DNA from: Sipunculus nudus
Taxonomy: Eukaryota > Annelida > Sipuncula > Golfingiida > Sipunculidae
Reading direction: 5' to 3'
DNA length: 64,000 bases
Assembly: GCA_026874595.1 (NCBI GenBank)
Contig: CM049321.1
Coordinates: 1,424,479-1,488,478, forward strand
The translations under genes were made by a program, and so were the position numbers. The number at the start of each line of letters is the position of its first letter. Position 1 is the stretch's first letter. The notes below the pieces were generated by a model that saw only the letters and a program-made list of their open reading frames with translations, searched no databases and had not been told where the DNA came from. Of this stretch, positions 55,301 to 57,489 are shown in pieces.

Positions 55301-57003
55301 GGACGCTGTGCAAAAATGGTTGCAGTTGGCCCCTCCATTTTGTGTATGATAAAGAGCTATGTGAGATCTACACACATGCAAAACTTTGGCCAAATCGTTC
55401 AAACGGTTTCTGAGATATGAGCTTGGAAGTCTGCAGCATAAACTAGAATGTAGGTGGGGCCACCTGTCATAAAATCAAGAAAGCTGTCCAGGATGTATAA
55501 ACCAGCAAAATTTTAGGCAGATATGTCAAACCACTGCCAAGATATGAGTGAATTACTCCCATGGCAGACAAACAGACGGACGTTGTGCAAATATGGTTGC
55601 AGGTGGCGGCACCAATTTGCGTATGATAAAGAGCTATGTGAGATCTACACACATGCAAAATTTTGGCTAAATCTGTCAAACGGTTTCCGAGATATGAGCT
55701 TGGATGTCTGCAGCGTAAACTAGAATGTAGGTGGGGCCACCTGTCATAAAATCAAGAAAGCTGTCCAGGATGTATGAACCAGCAAAATTTTAGGCAGATA
55801 TGTCAAACCACTGCCAAGATATGAGTGATTTTATCCAATGGCAGACAAACAGACGAAGGCTATGCAAATATGGTTGCAGGTGGCGGCACCAATTTGCGTA
55901 TTATAAAGAGCTATGTGAGATCTATACATATGCAAAATTTTGGCCCAATCGGTCAAGCAGTTCCCGAGATATGAGCTTGGATGTCTGCAGTGTGAACATG
56001 AATGTAGGTGGGGCCACCTGTCATAAAATCAAGAAAGCTATCCAGGATATATACGCATGCCGAATTTCAGGTGAACTAGTCAAACCACTGCAGAGATATG
56101 AGTGATTTTAACCCAAGGCAGACGAACAGATGGACACTGTGCAAACATGGTTGCAGGTGGCACCACCATTTTTTGTTTATGTTATAAAGCTATCCAAGGG
56201 CTACATTTGGACAAAATGTTTTTCCTGATCTGTCAAATGGTTCCCGAGATATGTGGGTTTATGTGTGGAAACAGATGCACAAATGGACGCTAGGCAGAGA
56301 GGAAAGGTCAGATGTCAACGCCAACTGGTAATGCACCAGTTCACATGTGACCCGATAATTGGTGTAAGTTTCGGAAAAATCAGTCCAGTAGTCTCGTCAG
56401 AGTTCTCTGGAAAACAACGCCGAGGCGGGGGGCGATGGCAGAACTTGGTCAAAAACATAGTATCCGCAAATCTTCATTTTTTTGGCTGGCACAATAATTA
56501 TAATTTACAGCCTCCCTGTCTCCACTTTTACATATTTTACAATGTTATCCATTTAACCAAAGTGCATGGAATGGATTTTTCTTTCTTCCTTTTTTAATGA
56601 TTGTTCAATGGCCTGTAGGTGCCGCTGTCTGCTGAATGAGGATGAAGGTTTTCATATGACAAGAGTGATATGTTAACAATGTTTAGAGAGGATTAATGCT
56701 TTTATTGGACCATGTCCAAATCCTCAGATAATAGTAGTATACTAAACCAGTGATACAATTATCTCACCTGAGAACGTATGGACATACTGCGGCTGTGACA
56801 GACAGTCATGTAAATGACCAAGTCCAAGCTGGCCATGTTGATTGGCTCCCAATGTAAATAACTGATGATCCCTGGTCAAGAAAGCACAATGACCAGTCCC
56901 CAGCGAGAGCTTCACGACGTGAGTCTGTGTGAATACAGGGAACAGTCTGGGCTCCACCAGTGTCCCTCCCTTCCACACGTGGATTCTGGCCGGCTCCAAA
57001 TCT
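1224..57003 (-). CDS. ALS2: Alsin (ALS2) gene, 23 internal exons; 5' exon and VPS9 end missing
   Basis: Alsin is a cytosolic, endosome-associated exchange factor for Rab5 (MORN plus VPS9) and is linked to Rac1 signalling (DH/PH). Joined in transcript order, the exons are 57003-56768, 54943-52913, 51293-51195, 46664-46556, 46201-46105, 44652-44575, 44075-43969, 43196-43130, 42799-42628, 41516-41431, 37881-37709, 37206-37041, 34001-33870, 30176-30048, 29282-29212, 27526-27460, 23387-23185, 16129-16064, 14856-14764, 14260-14094, 13367-13258, 4017-3940 and 1360-1224. All junctions are GT-AG and all phases fit, giving 1,557 open codons. Domains by codon of this partial frame: RCC1 blades about 1-230, linker about 230-800, RCC1 blades about 810-920, DH about 955-1140, PH about 1195-1290, MORN about 1325-1540. 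Known alsin then has a VPS9 domain, which would lie beyond base 1. The initiator exon was not found above 57003. The linker is longer than in human alsin. Identity rests on domain order and motif matches, not a database search. Confidence 0.95.
1361..2046. repeat. Intron with two dispersed repeats
   Basis: About 1495-1835 is a copy of a dispersed repeat marked by CTTGTGACCTTTGATCTCATTAAATATG and CACCACAAAGTAGCC. Related copies are near 23820, 33425, 46262 and 51820. About 1855-2000 resembles 40485-40620 (GTGTTTACTAACAG...GTAGATAAACAAG). A degenerate head motif, GTGACCCATGGGTCATGACG, occurs near 2000. Confidence 0.6.
2047..3915 (+). mobile_element. Head/tail repeat family, copy 1 (decayed tail)
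   Basis: It begins with ACAAGGGACCCATGGGTCAC at about 2047 and ends after a (GGAC)n tract (3848-3872) and ACCACGACTATAGCTCAGAG, a decayed form of the family tail hairpin. The interior shares long blocks with the copies starting at 4951, 7638 and 38295, for example GAGGAAAGGGGCCCTCCTAC near 2162. No coding capacity is visible. The subterminal inverted motif GCTCAGCTG/CAGCTGAGC, the microsatellite and the 3' hairpin recall bivalve pearl and Helentron-associated elements. That assignment is inference. Confidence 0.7.
3940..4017 (-). CDS. ALS2: ALS2 exon: MORN repeat
   Basis: A 78-bp phase-0 exon, acceptor TATTCAG and donor GTAAGT. It encodes GVGLILTEDDTCYEGEFAGG, matching [20 protein letters not shown]. 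Between this exon and the previous one is a 9.2-kb intron filled by tandem copies of a mobile repeat. Confidence 0.96.
4375..4755. repeat. Two-unit tandem duplication, ~195-bp period
   Basis: GACCGCCAAGGCTCTGTCCT with GGTCTGTCCCCTGACAATG at about 4387 recurs as GAACGCCAAGGCTCTGTCTT with GGTCTGTCCCCTAACGTTG near 4583. The same downstream order follows in each unit (AATTCAGGTAC, ATTTACTTGGT, TTCTCAT). The units are clearly diverged. This is intronic ALS2 sequence. Confidence 0.75.
4951..7637 (+). mobile_element. Head/tail repeat family, copy 2 (tail missing)
   Basis: It starts with the head AACAAGGGACCCATGGGTCA and runs 2,687 bp. It stops where copy 3 starts, at a point that corresponds to about 10120 inside copy 3. 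It is therefore a direct tandem duplicate of most of the element, without its own tail. Compared with copy 1, it carries an internal ~75-bp duplication around 5985-6075 (GTTGCAAAAGTTGCAATCAT twice). Confidence 0.75.
7638..10700 (+). mobile_element. Head/tail repeat family, copy 3 (complete)
   Basis: The head ACAAGGGACCCATGGGTCAC lies at 7638. The tail has an ACGG-rich tract (about 10583-10645), then CACGACTATAGCTCAGATGA and the hairpin arms AGCTCAG...CTGAGCT, ending CTAA near 10700. It lacks about 200 bp near 8967 that copy 2 has (about 6290-6475). It contains a 16-G run at 9136. No transposase or helicase frame is visible, so it is non-autonomous. Confidence 0.78.
10701..13257. repeat. Intron: unique DNA, then short degenerate repeats
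   Basis: 10701-11640 shows no gene. Near 11560-11625 a segment ends CAGCTTAAAATGGAGAATTTACGG, the inverted counterpart of TACCGTATATTCTC...TTAAGCCGCA at about 4055, so this is a dispersed repeat. 11640-12175 holds degenerate tandem units of the type AGCAGAAATCATGTGGGTCA and TATTAATATTCATGG. 12190-12860 is another dispersed repeat with GACCTTGAAGATCAAGGTCA-like phrases, bounded by ATATGTCTCCCC blocks. Confidence 0.55.
13258..13367 (-). CDS. ALS2: ALS2 exon: MORN repeats
   Basis: A 110-bp exon, acceptor TATTTCAG and donor GTGAGT, phase 1 in and phase 0 out. It encodes KYMGMWQDGNRHGNGIIVTL, then YFEGNFVMDR. This is nearly the same as KYMGMWQDDVCQGNGVVVT...YYEGNF in human alsin. Confidence 0.97.
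14094..14260 (-). CDS. ALS2: ALS2 exon: MORN repeats
   Basis: A 167-bp exon, acceptor ATTCGCAG and donor GTAACA, phase 2 in and phase 1 out. It encodes YSSGDTYEGHFVQGKRFGHG and YLGEWRDDRRCGYGVLDDIQ, which align closely with two consecutive alsin MORN units (ASGEVFEGCFQDNMRHGHG and FIGQWVMDKKAGYGVFDDI). Confidence 0.96.
14764..14856 (-). CDS. ALS2: ALS2 exon: MORN repeat
   Basis: A 93-bp exon, acceptor TTTTACAG and donor GTGAGT, phase 2 at both ends. It encodes MIPSGDQQEIQTGNWKEGLL, then HGFATVK. This equals the diverged alsin MORN unit with YVGHWKEGKMCGQGVYSY. Confidence 0.9.
15445..15910 (-). pseudogene. Dead LINE fragment: RNase H and ORF2 C-terminal region
   Basis: On the minus strand, about 15905-15800 encodes GNEEADRMARLG, the GN-E-AD-x-x-A block of LINE RNase H domains. 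About 15640-15457 encodes AVEHVLQDCRNHQPLRKEIW, then ATPTMAREKLYSP. This resembles the EHILQSCP...LRRQTWP segment at the C terminus of invertebrate LINE ORF2 proteins. The pieces fall in different frames (HTRLNQHMYR appears in another frame near 15650) and are separated by stops. It is a frameshifted remnant in an ALS2 intron. Confidence 0.65.
16064..16129 (-). CDS. ALS2: ALS2 exon: MORN repeat
   Basis: A 66-bp exon, acceptor TGTTTCAG and donor GTAAGT, phase 2 at both ends. It encodes GVLEWNDGKKYEGHFKENMM, a clear MORN unit matching [20 protein letters not shown]. Confidence 0.95.
16491..16503 (+). repeat. Left target-site duplication of the LINE
   Basis: AAGTTCATTTCTA here is repeated exactly at 22734-22746, after the poly(A) tail. 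The first AA may be shared with the tail. It marks the 5' insertion boundary. Confidence 0.9.
16597..17496 (+). CDS. LINE ORF1 protein (L1-type nucleic-acid chaperone)
   Basis: About 299 residues from the ATG at 16597 (MPPKGKRGRGG). An in-frame ATG at 16579 would add six residues. A basic N terminus and an acidic Ser-rich stretch lead into a coiled coil (about residues 75-150, including LKLEQRVKELEIKLE). An RRM-like core follows, with RHSREYNVRVKGVKE, EVAHRIG and RHIIVRLFSRED. The C-terminal domain has ARFTRGRLIIDGKQV. These match the L1 ORF1p (Transposase_22) pattern: trimeric RNA-binding chaperone. No stops or frameshifts are seen. Upstream DNA up to 16504 acts as the element's 5' UTR. Confidence 0.88.
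   Translation: MPPKGKRGRGGEKASESESSETIEAYLTRETESLSDDQGQMAEASPTELGTLERRLTDLITRVASGIKAECKKIRDEFTEKFDSLKGLQTSLEFTQAQVKELGEDKLKLEQRVKELEIKLENNQRELLVYKGEIREKLNQIERHSREYNVRVKGVKEEKGENVRQKVVKALEKQGAGRADMLSEKIEVAHRIGPWKDNRDRHIIVRLFSREDRQELLTKTKRRGPGGKNMVTEDLTKMDLALKKKAIPLMNEAHANNQKARFTRGRLIIDGKQVPIEQSRVGETASQGSDIPTIGNVTS
17497..18890 (+). other. LINE inter-ORF region, ~1.4 kb, no clear ORF
   Basis: This stretch separates ORF1 and ORF2. It is A+T-rich, and the small open frames in it (18369-18599 and 18527-18880) match nothing I recognise. It is much longer than the short spacer of typical L1 elements. A short open stretch (about 18843-18890) runs in frame into ORF2 and reads DFNVLS before the first Met. 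Confidence 0.6.
18891..22560 (+). pseudogene. LINE ORF2: endonuclease and reverse transcriptase, one frameshift
   Basis: The frame from 18891 runs to a stop at 21758 (955 codons) and then continues in the next frame (21739-22560), giving about 1,220 residues in all. AP endonuclease: MNVRGF, LQET (near residue 30), GGDWN, DYFLIS and SDHSSI. Reverse transcriptase: KNKSPGNDGLSSEYI, NWRPISLLNTDYK, LLTIDYEKAFDTLEW, GVRQGDPLSPYLFI and the catalytic LTLYADDTT, then LQMNKDKTEAMWLG. The C terminus, after the frameshift near 21735-21758, has CRYCQLHIEDYAHLFLRC, a Cys-Cys-His-Cys motif usual in L1-like ORF2. The shift falls beside a T-run and could be real or an assembly indel. ATG 18891 is chosen because it sits at the expected start of the endonuclease. 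Confidence 0.92.
22702..22733 (+). terminator. LINE polyadenylation signal and poly(A) tail
   Basis: AATAAA at 22702-22707 is followed at once by a run of about 25 A. The tail ends at the right copy of the 13-bp target-site duplication. Confidence 0.88.
22734..22746 (+). repeat. Right target-site duplication of the LINE
   Basis: AAGTTCATTTCTA, identical to 16491-16503. Confidence 0.9.
23185..23387 (-). CDS. ALS2: ALS2 exon: PH end and first MORN repeat
   Basis: A 203-bp exon, acceptor ATCTTCAG and donor GTAAGC, phase 0 in and phase 2 out. It begins ADWLWALQDAIYKAV, the C-terminal PH helix (KWLRAISQAVDQAL in alsin). It ends KDAKYTGAWHNGVMHGQ, the first MORN repeat. The next intron contains the L1-like element. 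Confidence 0.96.
23388..24240. repeat. Intron with a dispersed GACCTCTGACCTC repeat
   Basis: 23388-23815 shows no gene or recognised repeat. About 23820-24065 is a copy of the dispersed family with GGTGACCTCTGACCTC and CTATACCATAATTTGACTC at its end. Copies near 33815 and 52845 end in GGGTATACCATAATGCATCC. 24070-24140 is GACTC-rich low-complexity sequence. Confidence 0.55.
24241..27085 (+). mobile_element. Head/tail repeat family, complete copy with internal duplication
   Basis: The head AACAAGGGACCTATGGGTCA is at 24241. The tail is an ACGG tract at about 26986-27042, followed by CCACGACTATAGCTCAGATG and the CTGAGCTAA hairpin end at 27085. The interior differs from copies 1-3 at its 5' part. 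Its 3' part holds successive related ~650-bp blocks, marked by ACGTGCC/ATGTGCC with GGGCAAAATTTAAGGTAC near 25280, 25800 and 26480. No coding capacity. Confidence 0.75.
27086..28136. other. Intron flanking the exon at 27460-27526
   Basis: 27240-27380 is degenerate GGACTTGGACTC-type low-complexity sequence. 27527-28136 shows no gene, RNA or repeat that I recognise. Confidence 0.5.
27460..27526 (-). CDS. ALS2: ALS2 exon: PH domain
   Basis: A 67-bp exon, acceptor ATTGACAG and donor GTAAAT, phase 2 in and phase 0 out. It encodes NAIKLMMPEETLILTTPDTQ, equivalent to [20 protein letters not shown] of alsin. Confidence 0.93.
28137..29196. repeat. Minisatellite, ~57 units of 18-19 bp
   Basis: An uninterrupted head-to-tail array. 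The unit is CTGTCTGATTAATATTCTC or CTGCCTGATTAATATTCTC. An 18-bp variant, CTGCTGATTAATATTCTC, lacks one base. Only a few units have other point changes (for example ATCCTCC near 28455 and GTTTAAT near 28615). Units differ mainly at one T/C position, so homogenisation is recent. The array ends 15 bp before the ALS2 exon at 29212-29282, inside the intron just after that exon's donor. Confidence 0.97.
29212..29282 (-). CDS. ALS2: ALS2 exon: PH domain
   Basis: A 71-bp exon, acceptor ATTCCCAG and donor GTAAGA, phase 0 in and phase 2 out. It encodes HQSFPLSTIWVEAVPSTDKL, matching [20 protein letters not shown] of alsin. Its donor lies only 15 bp from a 1-kb minisatellite in the following intron. 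Confidence 0.94.
29283..30047. other. ALS2 intron, no feature seen
   Basis: A+T-rich sequence. Loose repeats of TTTATAAAATTTACC type occur near 29750-29850. No exon, RNA gene or mobile-element end is recognised. Confidence 0.45.
30048..30176 (-). CDS. ALS2: ALS2 exon: PH domain start
   Basis: A 129-bp phase-0 exon, acceptor TTTCCCAG and donor GTAAGT. NAGRFSVHWFLLFNDVFVHG is nearly identical to [20 protein letters not shown] of human alsin, the beta strands that open its PH domain. Confidence 0.97.
30677..32668 (+). mobile_element. Composite element: family head, DR1 array, GGTG module, family tail
   Basis: It opens with GGGACCCATGGGTCTCGACG and CTCAGCTG at 30677. Nine ~145-bp units containing GTGACCTTGACCTTTGACC follow (about 30830-32110), then a GACAGACAGA tract. 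Next comes one GGTGGTGCCA module (about 32310-32570), with a GGCCGGACGG tract at 32589-32618. The end is CATTCAGTCAGCTGAGTTAA near 32668. Treating all this as one element is inference from the shared termini. Confidence 0.55.
30830..32200 (+). repeat. Nine-unit tandem array with DR1-like motifs
   Basis: The units lie near 30840, 30978, 31130, 31272, 31412, 31556, 31702, 31848 and 31993, about 145 bp apart. They alternate in type, giving a ~290-bp higher-order period (TTATCATCTGGAAACTAAT versus GCTTAAAATGCATCCACAAT). Perfect TGACCTTTGACCT occurs at 31135-31147, 31273-31285, 31420-31432 and 31564-31576, with one-base variants in other units. Confidence 0.85.
32669..33869. repeat. Intron with dispersed GACCTCTGACCTC repeat
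   Basis: 32669-33420 shows no gene. About 33425-33815 is the best-preserved copy of the dispersed repeat with GGTGACCTCTGACCTCATTA. It ends GGGTATACCATAATGCATCC at 33793-33812, 57 bp short of the ALS2 exon at 33870. Confidence 0.6.
33870..34001 (-). CDS. ALS2: ALS2 exon: DH-PH junction
   Basis: A 132-bp phase-0 exon, acceptor TTTGACAG and donor GTAAGT. It encodes ESTLHASLRKAYQVWDSLKN and ends SKQFWASCPTKFA. It is helical and basic, in the place of alsin residues linking the last DH helix to the PH domain. Support is good splice sites and phase with modest similarity. Confidence 0.87.
34301..36924 (+). mobile_element. Head/tail repeat family, complete copy
   Basis: The head AACAAGGGACCTATGGGTCA is at 34301. 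The tail is (GGAC)n at about 36837-36878, then CCACGACTATAGCTCAGATG and CAGCTGAGCTAA ending at 36924. Its first ~600 bp match the element at 38295 (GAAATGAGGCACATGCTGGT and TGAATACATTTTGAAAGTAT). Its 3' part matches the copy ending at 27085. No coding capacity. Confidence 0.77.
37041..37206 (-). CDS. ALS2: ALS2 exon: end of DH domain
   Basis: A 166-bp exon, acceptor TATTTCAG and donor GTCAGT, phase 2 in and phase 0 out. LQRLFQIPLHRIKDYCSHLS matches [20 protein letters not shown] of alsin, the conserved last DH helix (P-x-x-R-x-x-x-Y) of RhoGEF proteins. Confidence 0.94.
37709..37881 (-). CDS. ALS2: ALS2 exon: DH domain core
   Basis: A 173-bp exon, acceptor TTTGCAG and donor GTGAGT, phase 0 in and phase 2 out. 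It encodes helices including LDRYIAAFQHFVRSFCNTLA and GGFQYCGK. These match [23 protein letters not shown] in alsin. The acceptor and first 54 bp of this exon are repeated exactly 120 bp upstream in the intron. Confidence 0.93.
37828..38067. repeat. 120-bp tandem duplication across a DH-exon acceptor
   Basis: The sequence at 37828-37947 is repeated at 37948-38067 with an exact 120-bp offset and few changes. The first unit holds the last 54 bp (plus-strand order) of the ALS2 exon 37709-37881 and its acceptor. The second unit holds an identical 54-bp pseudo-exon start and acceptor at 38001-38003. Confidence 0.92.
38295..40315 (+). mobile_element. Head/tail repeat family, complete copy
   Basis: The head AACAAGGGACCTATGGGTCA is at 38295. 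The tail has GGACGGCCGGACGG at about 40245, then CCACGACTATAGCTCAGATG and CAGCTGAGCTAA at 40315. The first 620 bp match the element at 34301. From about 38915 it matches copies 1-3, so it looks like a recombinant of two subfamilies. A 13-G run lies at 39456-39468. Confidence 0.78.
41045..41255. repeat. (ATT)n / (TTATT)n microsatellite
   Basis: Irregular ATT and TTATT repeats spanning about 200 bp in the intron upstream of the exon at 37709-37881. Confidence 0.8.
41431..41516 (-). CDS. ALS2: ALS2 exon: DH domain
   Basis: An 86-bp exon, acceptor TTTTACAG and donor GTGAGC, phase 1 in and phase 0 out. It encodes DMYRKLETNQKEGPALIVLM, then DAFTHLTGK, an amphipathic helical segment in the position of the second DH helices. 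The next exon acceptor is locally duplicated. Confidence 0.87.
41630..41910. repeat. Dispersed repeat with GCAGACCTCCGCCGAGG
   Basis: It begins GAAAAGCACTCAGAGAGTGC and AGACCTCCGCCGAGGAAGCT. It ends near AACCCCCGCCACTAGGCTTGGCCGAGTAAC. The G+C-rich ends in A+T-rich intron DNA suggest a mobile repeat. Only one copy lies in the window, so boundaries are uncertain. Confidence 0.45.
42628..42799 (-). CDS. ALS2: ALS2 exon: start of DH (RhoGEF) domain
   Basis: A 172-bp exon, acceptor TTTTTTAG and donor GTGAGA, phase 0 in and phase 1 out. EERAFFLQLQRISDKILQPF matches the first DH helix of alsin (ERRFYSKLSDIKSQILRPL). A Gly-rich insert (GGGPFSGAICGPPGT) precedes it that I do not recognise from vertebrate alsin. 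Confidence 0.93.
43130..43196 (-). CDS. ALS2: ALS2 exon: RCC1-DH connector
   Basis: A 67-bp exon, acceptor ATTTTAG and donor GTAAGG, phase 2 in and phase 0 out. It encodes GDSPSKTDIPPVSYFTK. There is little recognisable homology beyond the SKT...P stretch of the alsin connector, so the exon rests mainly on splice sites and phase. Confidence 0.8.
43270..43577. mobile_element. Small inverted-repeat (MITE-like) element, ~308 bp
   Basis: TGGTTCTCAGGCAC at 43270-43283 is the exact inverted complement of GTGCCTGAGAACCA at 43564-43577. The interior is A+T-rich with no coding potential. A clear target-site duplication was not found, so this could be a chance or internal palindrome. Confidence 0.5.
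43969..44075 (-). CDS. ALS2: ALS2 exon: last RCC1 blade
   Basis: A 107-bp exon, acceptor GATCACAG and donor GTAAGT, phase 0 in and phase 2 out. It encodes LSAGSHHTVILGD, then QVFFSGKASG. This corresponds to IAAGRDYSLFLVD...LYYSGR, the closing RCC1 blade of alsin. Confidence 0.92.
44575..44652 (-). CDS. ALS2: ALS2 exon: RCC1 blade
   Basis: A 78-bp phase-0 exon, acceptor ACTTACAG and donor GTAAGT. It encodes VFVWGDNSEGQLGVTG, a canonical RCC1 strand equivalent to VYSWGSNTFGQLGHSD in alsin. Confidence 0.93.
44653..46104. repeat. Intron with two dispersed repeats
   Basis: About 45205-45260 (GGCCTGTAGGTGGCACTGTCT, then GAATGAGGATGAAGGT) recurs at 56608-56660. About 45545-45980 (TACTTTCTAACAACACC, ACAAGCATGGCTCGC, ATACAGGAAATGA) recurs in diverged form at about 63020-63430. 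No gene is seen besides the flanking exons. Confidence 0.6.
46105..46201 (-). CDS. ALS2: ALS2 exon: RCC1 blade
   Basis: A 97-bp exon, acceptor GTTTTCAG and donor GTCAGA, phase 2 in and phase 0 out. It encodes GKKVVKVVAGANHVAALTGD, the AGxxHxxALT signature of an RCC1 repeat, matching DGKEVIHLEAGGYHSLALT of alsin. Confidence 0.93.
46202..46555. repeat. Short intron occupied by a dispersed repeat
   Basis: About 46262-46540 is a diverged copy of the GTCTTGTGACCCCTGACCTC family (compare 1495, 33425, 51820), with the phrase CACCACAAAGTAGCC and CATCAAATTCCTGGTAA. Confidence 0.55.
46556..46664 (-). CDS. ALS2: ALS2 exon: RCC1 blade (TEVWTWG)
   Basis: A 109-bp exon, acceptor GTTTTAG and donor GTGAGA, phase 1 in and phase 2 out. 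It encodes TEVWTWGSGQLGQLGHGD, nearly identical to the TEVWTWG...GQLGHGD blade where RCC1 homology resumes after the linker in human alsin. Confidence 0.95.
46665..48190. other. Large intron, left part, no gene seen
   Basis: Open frames at 46819-47040, 47260-47553 and 47692-47895 match nothing recognised and lack supporting features. No mobile-element ends are identified here. Confidence 0.45.
48198..49255 (+). repeat. GGTGGCGCCACC tandem-module element, copy 1
   Basis: It starts near ATATGGGTAGTCGACAAGCG and CTATGTGTATCCGCAGAAAT. It contains three to four ~300-bp units with AGGTGGCGCCACCTGTCATA, AAATCGAGAAAG, TATGAGTGATTTTATCCC and GCAGATGAACAGATGGA. It ends in GTGTGGAAACAGACGCACAA and AGGAAAGGTCAGAGGTCAAC. 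Related elements lie at 55110-56490 and 57490-58665. No coding capacity. Confidence 0.75.
49256..50404. other. Intron DNA with one GGTGGCGCCAC module
   Basis: A single diverged module with TGTAGGTGGCGCCACTAATA lies near 49692. The end at about 50100-50160 is GGACGGCGGA-rich. No gene or other feature is recognised. Confidence 0.45.
50405..51099. mobile_element. 695-bp inverted-repeat element flanked by TATACA
   Basis: The left end TGTTGAGGGAAGAATGTGAA and TCTGG (50405-50429) is matched in inverted orientation by the right end, ATTCTCATTCTTCCCTCAACA (to 51099). The hexamer TATACA lies immediately outside both ends (50399-50404 and 51100-51105), a likely target-site duplication. Inside are many degenerate AATTCTCATTCTTCCTGGGA words in both arms. 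No transposase frame. It is probably a non-autonomous DNA element whose superfamily I cannot name. Confidence 0.75.
51195..51293 (-). CDS. ALS2: ALS2 exon: basic linker segment
   Basis: A 99-bp exon, acceptor CCCAACAG and donor GTGAGT, entered and left in phase 1. The product is basic (QRSRSMALGH, then NASLPSFKKPV). The LSLPS-like stretch resembles the Arg/Ser-rich segment just before the second set of RCC1 blades in vertebrate alsin. Support comes from the phase match with both neighbours and intact splice sites. Sequence conservation alone is weak. Confidence 0.8.
51294..52912. repeat. Intron with dispersed repeats
   Basis: About 51825-52215 and 52735-52850 are copies of the GTCTTGTGACCTCTGACCTC family. 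The second ends GGGTATACCATAATGCATCC. Between them (52220-52730) is DNA with no recognised feature. Confidence 0.55.
52913..54943 (-). CDS. ALS2: ALS2 giant exon: RCC1 blades plus Ser/Thr-rich linker
   Basis: A 2,031-bp exon, open throughout. The acceptor is TTCCACAG and the donor GTGAGT. About the first 150 codons are RCC1 blades, with motifs CGDSHSAAV, VYCWGNSSLGQCG, CGKDHTVSV, LWVWGLG and CCGEKHTAVLV. The remaining ~520 codons are low-complexity, rich in Ser, Thr, Glu and Asp, and probably disordered. Two cysteine clusters stand out. KCQKC followed by a short spacer and CIITDHHRC matches a Cys-rich stretch at the same place in vertebrate alsin. A second cluster, CIVCDSPENNQRGCQCLHLC, looks lineage-specific. 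Several long plus-strand open frames here are shadows of this exon. Confidence 0.95.
55110..56490 (+). repeat. GGTGGCGCCACC tandem-module element, copy 2
   Basis: It starts at AGAATACGGGTAGTCGATCA and CGTGTATCCTCCAAAATC. About four ~300-bp units follow, with TGTCATAAAATCAAGAAAGC and GCAGACAAACAGACG. It ends with AACATAGTATCCGCAAATCT, a decayed version of the 3' hairpin seen in copy 3. No coding capacity. Confidence 0.75.
56608..56660 (+). repeat. Dispersed repeat fragment
   Basis: GGCCTGTAGGTGCCGCTGTCT, then GAATGAGGATGAAGGT, matching about 45212-45260. Confidence 0.6.
56768..57003 (-). CDS. ALS2: ALS2 exon: first RCC1 blades
   Basis: The first exon recognised. The acceptor is TTACAG on the minus strand, and the donor is GTGAGA directly after TTCTCAG. 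The exon opens with one base that completes a codon from an upstream exon and ends in phase 1. The product includes HVWKGGT, equivalent to the HIWQAG region near the alsin N terminus, and LFTLGANQHGQLGLGH, a canonical RCC1 blade strand. The start codon must lie further upstream. No convincing short ATG exon was identified between here and base 64000. Confidence 0.9.
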
Positions 57004-57489
57004 CTGTAAATGATTCAGAAAATAAGAGTTACCTTAAGCATGAAAATAACATTAGATATTACTAAATACATGAGATAACATGGGTTGGGACCAGGTACAT
57101 GTGGCAAAACAAAGGTACAAGTACCTGTCCAGGTACAGGTCAATAGATAGATACAGGGCTTACACAGAGTAAAAGTACAGGTACTTCAGAAAATACCTTA
57201 GTACAGATACACATAATTTTAATGTTATGAAAATTACACAGAAAACATTCAGAAAAAAAAATTTTCATTATTTTTATAGTTAATCACTGCCCACAAGTGC
57301 TGTATCACTGAACAAGTGACCCATGGGTCATGACGCTCAGCTGACTGGGAAGAGATTCGCAAAAGGAAATTTTATCACCAGAATGGTAGTATATACCCAT
57401 TCAACTGAAGCATCAAACAGATTAACCAACAGGCCAAGATTTAGTCTGTATTTATATATCTCAAAAATAGAGAAAAATGTGTAAACTTT
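57004..57489. other. ALS2 intron upstream of first recognised exon
   Basis: GTACAGGTAC-rich short repeats lie at about 57090-57210. A head motif, AACAAGTGACCCATGGGTCA then TGACGCTCAGCTGA, is at 57311-57344 without an obvious matching tail. No initiator exon is recognised. Confidence 0.45.

Noticed and set aside
52913-57003. An RCC1-only gene such as HERC or RPGR
   Set aside because: Phase-consistent downstream exons encode DH, PH and MORN segments with close alsin matches.
1224-57003. ALS2 as a pseudogene because of dense mobile DNA
   Set aside because: All 23 exons are open with intact GT-AG sites and matching phases. The insertions are all intronic.
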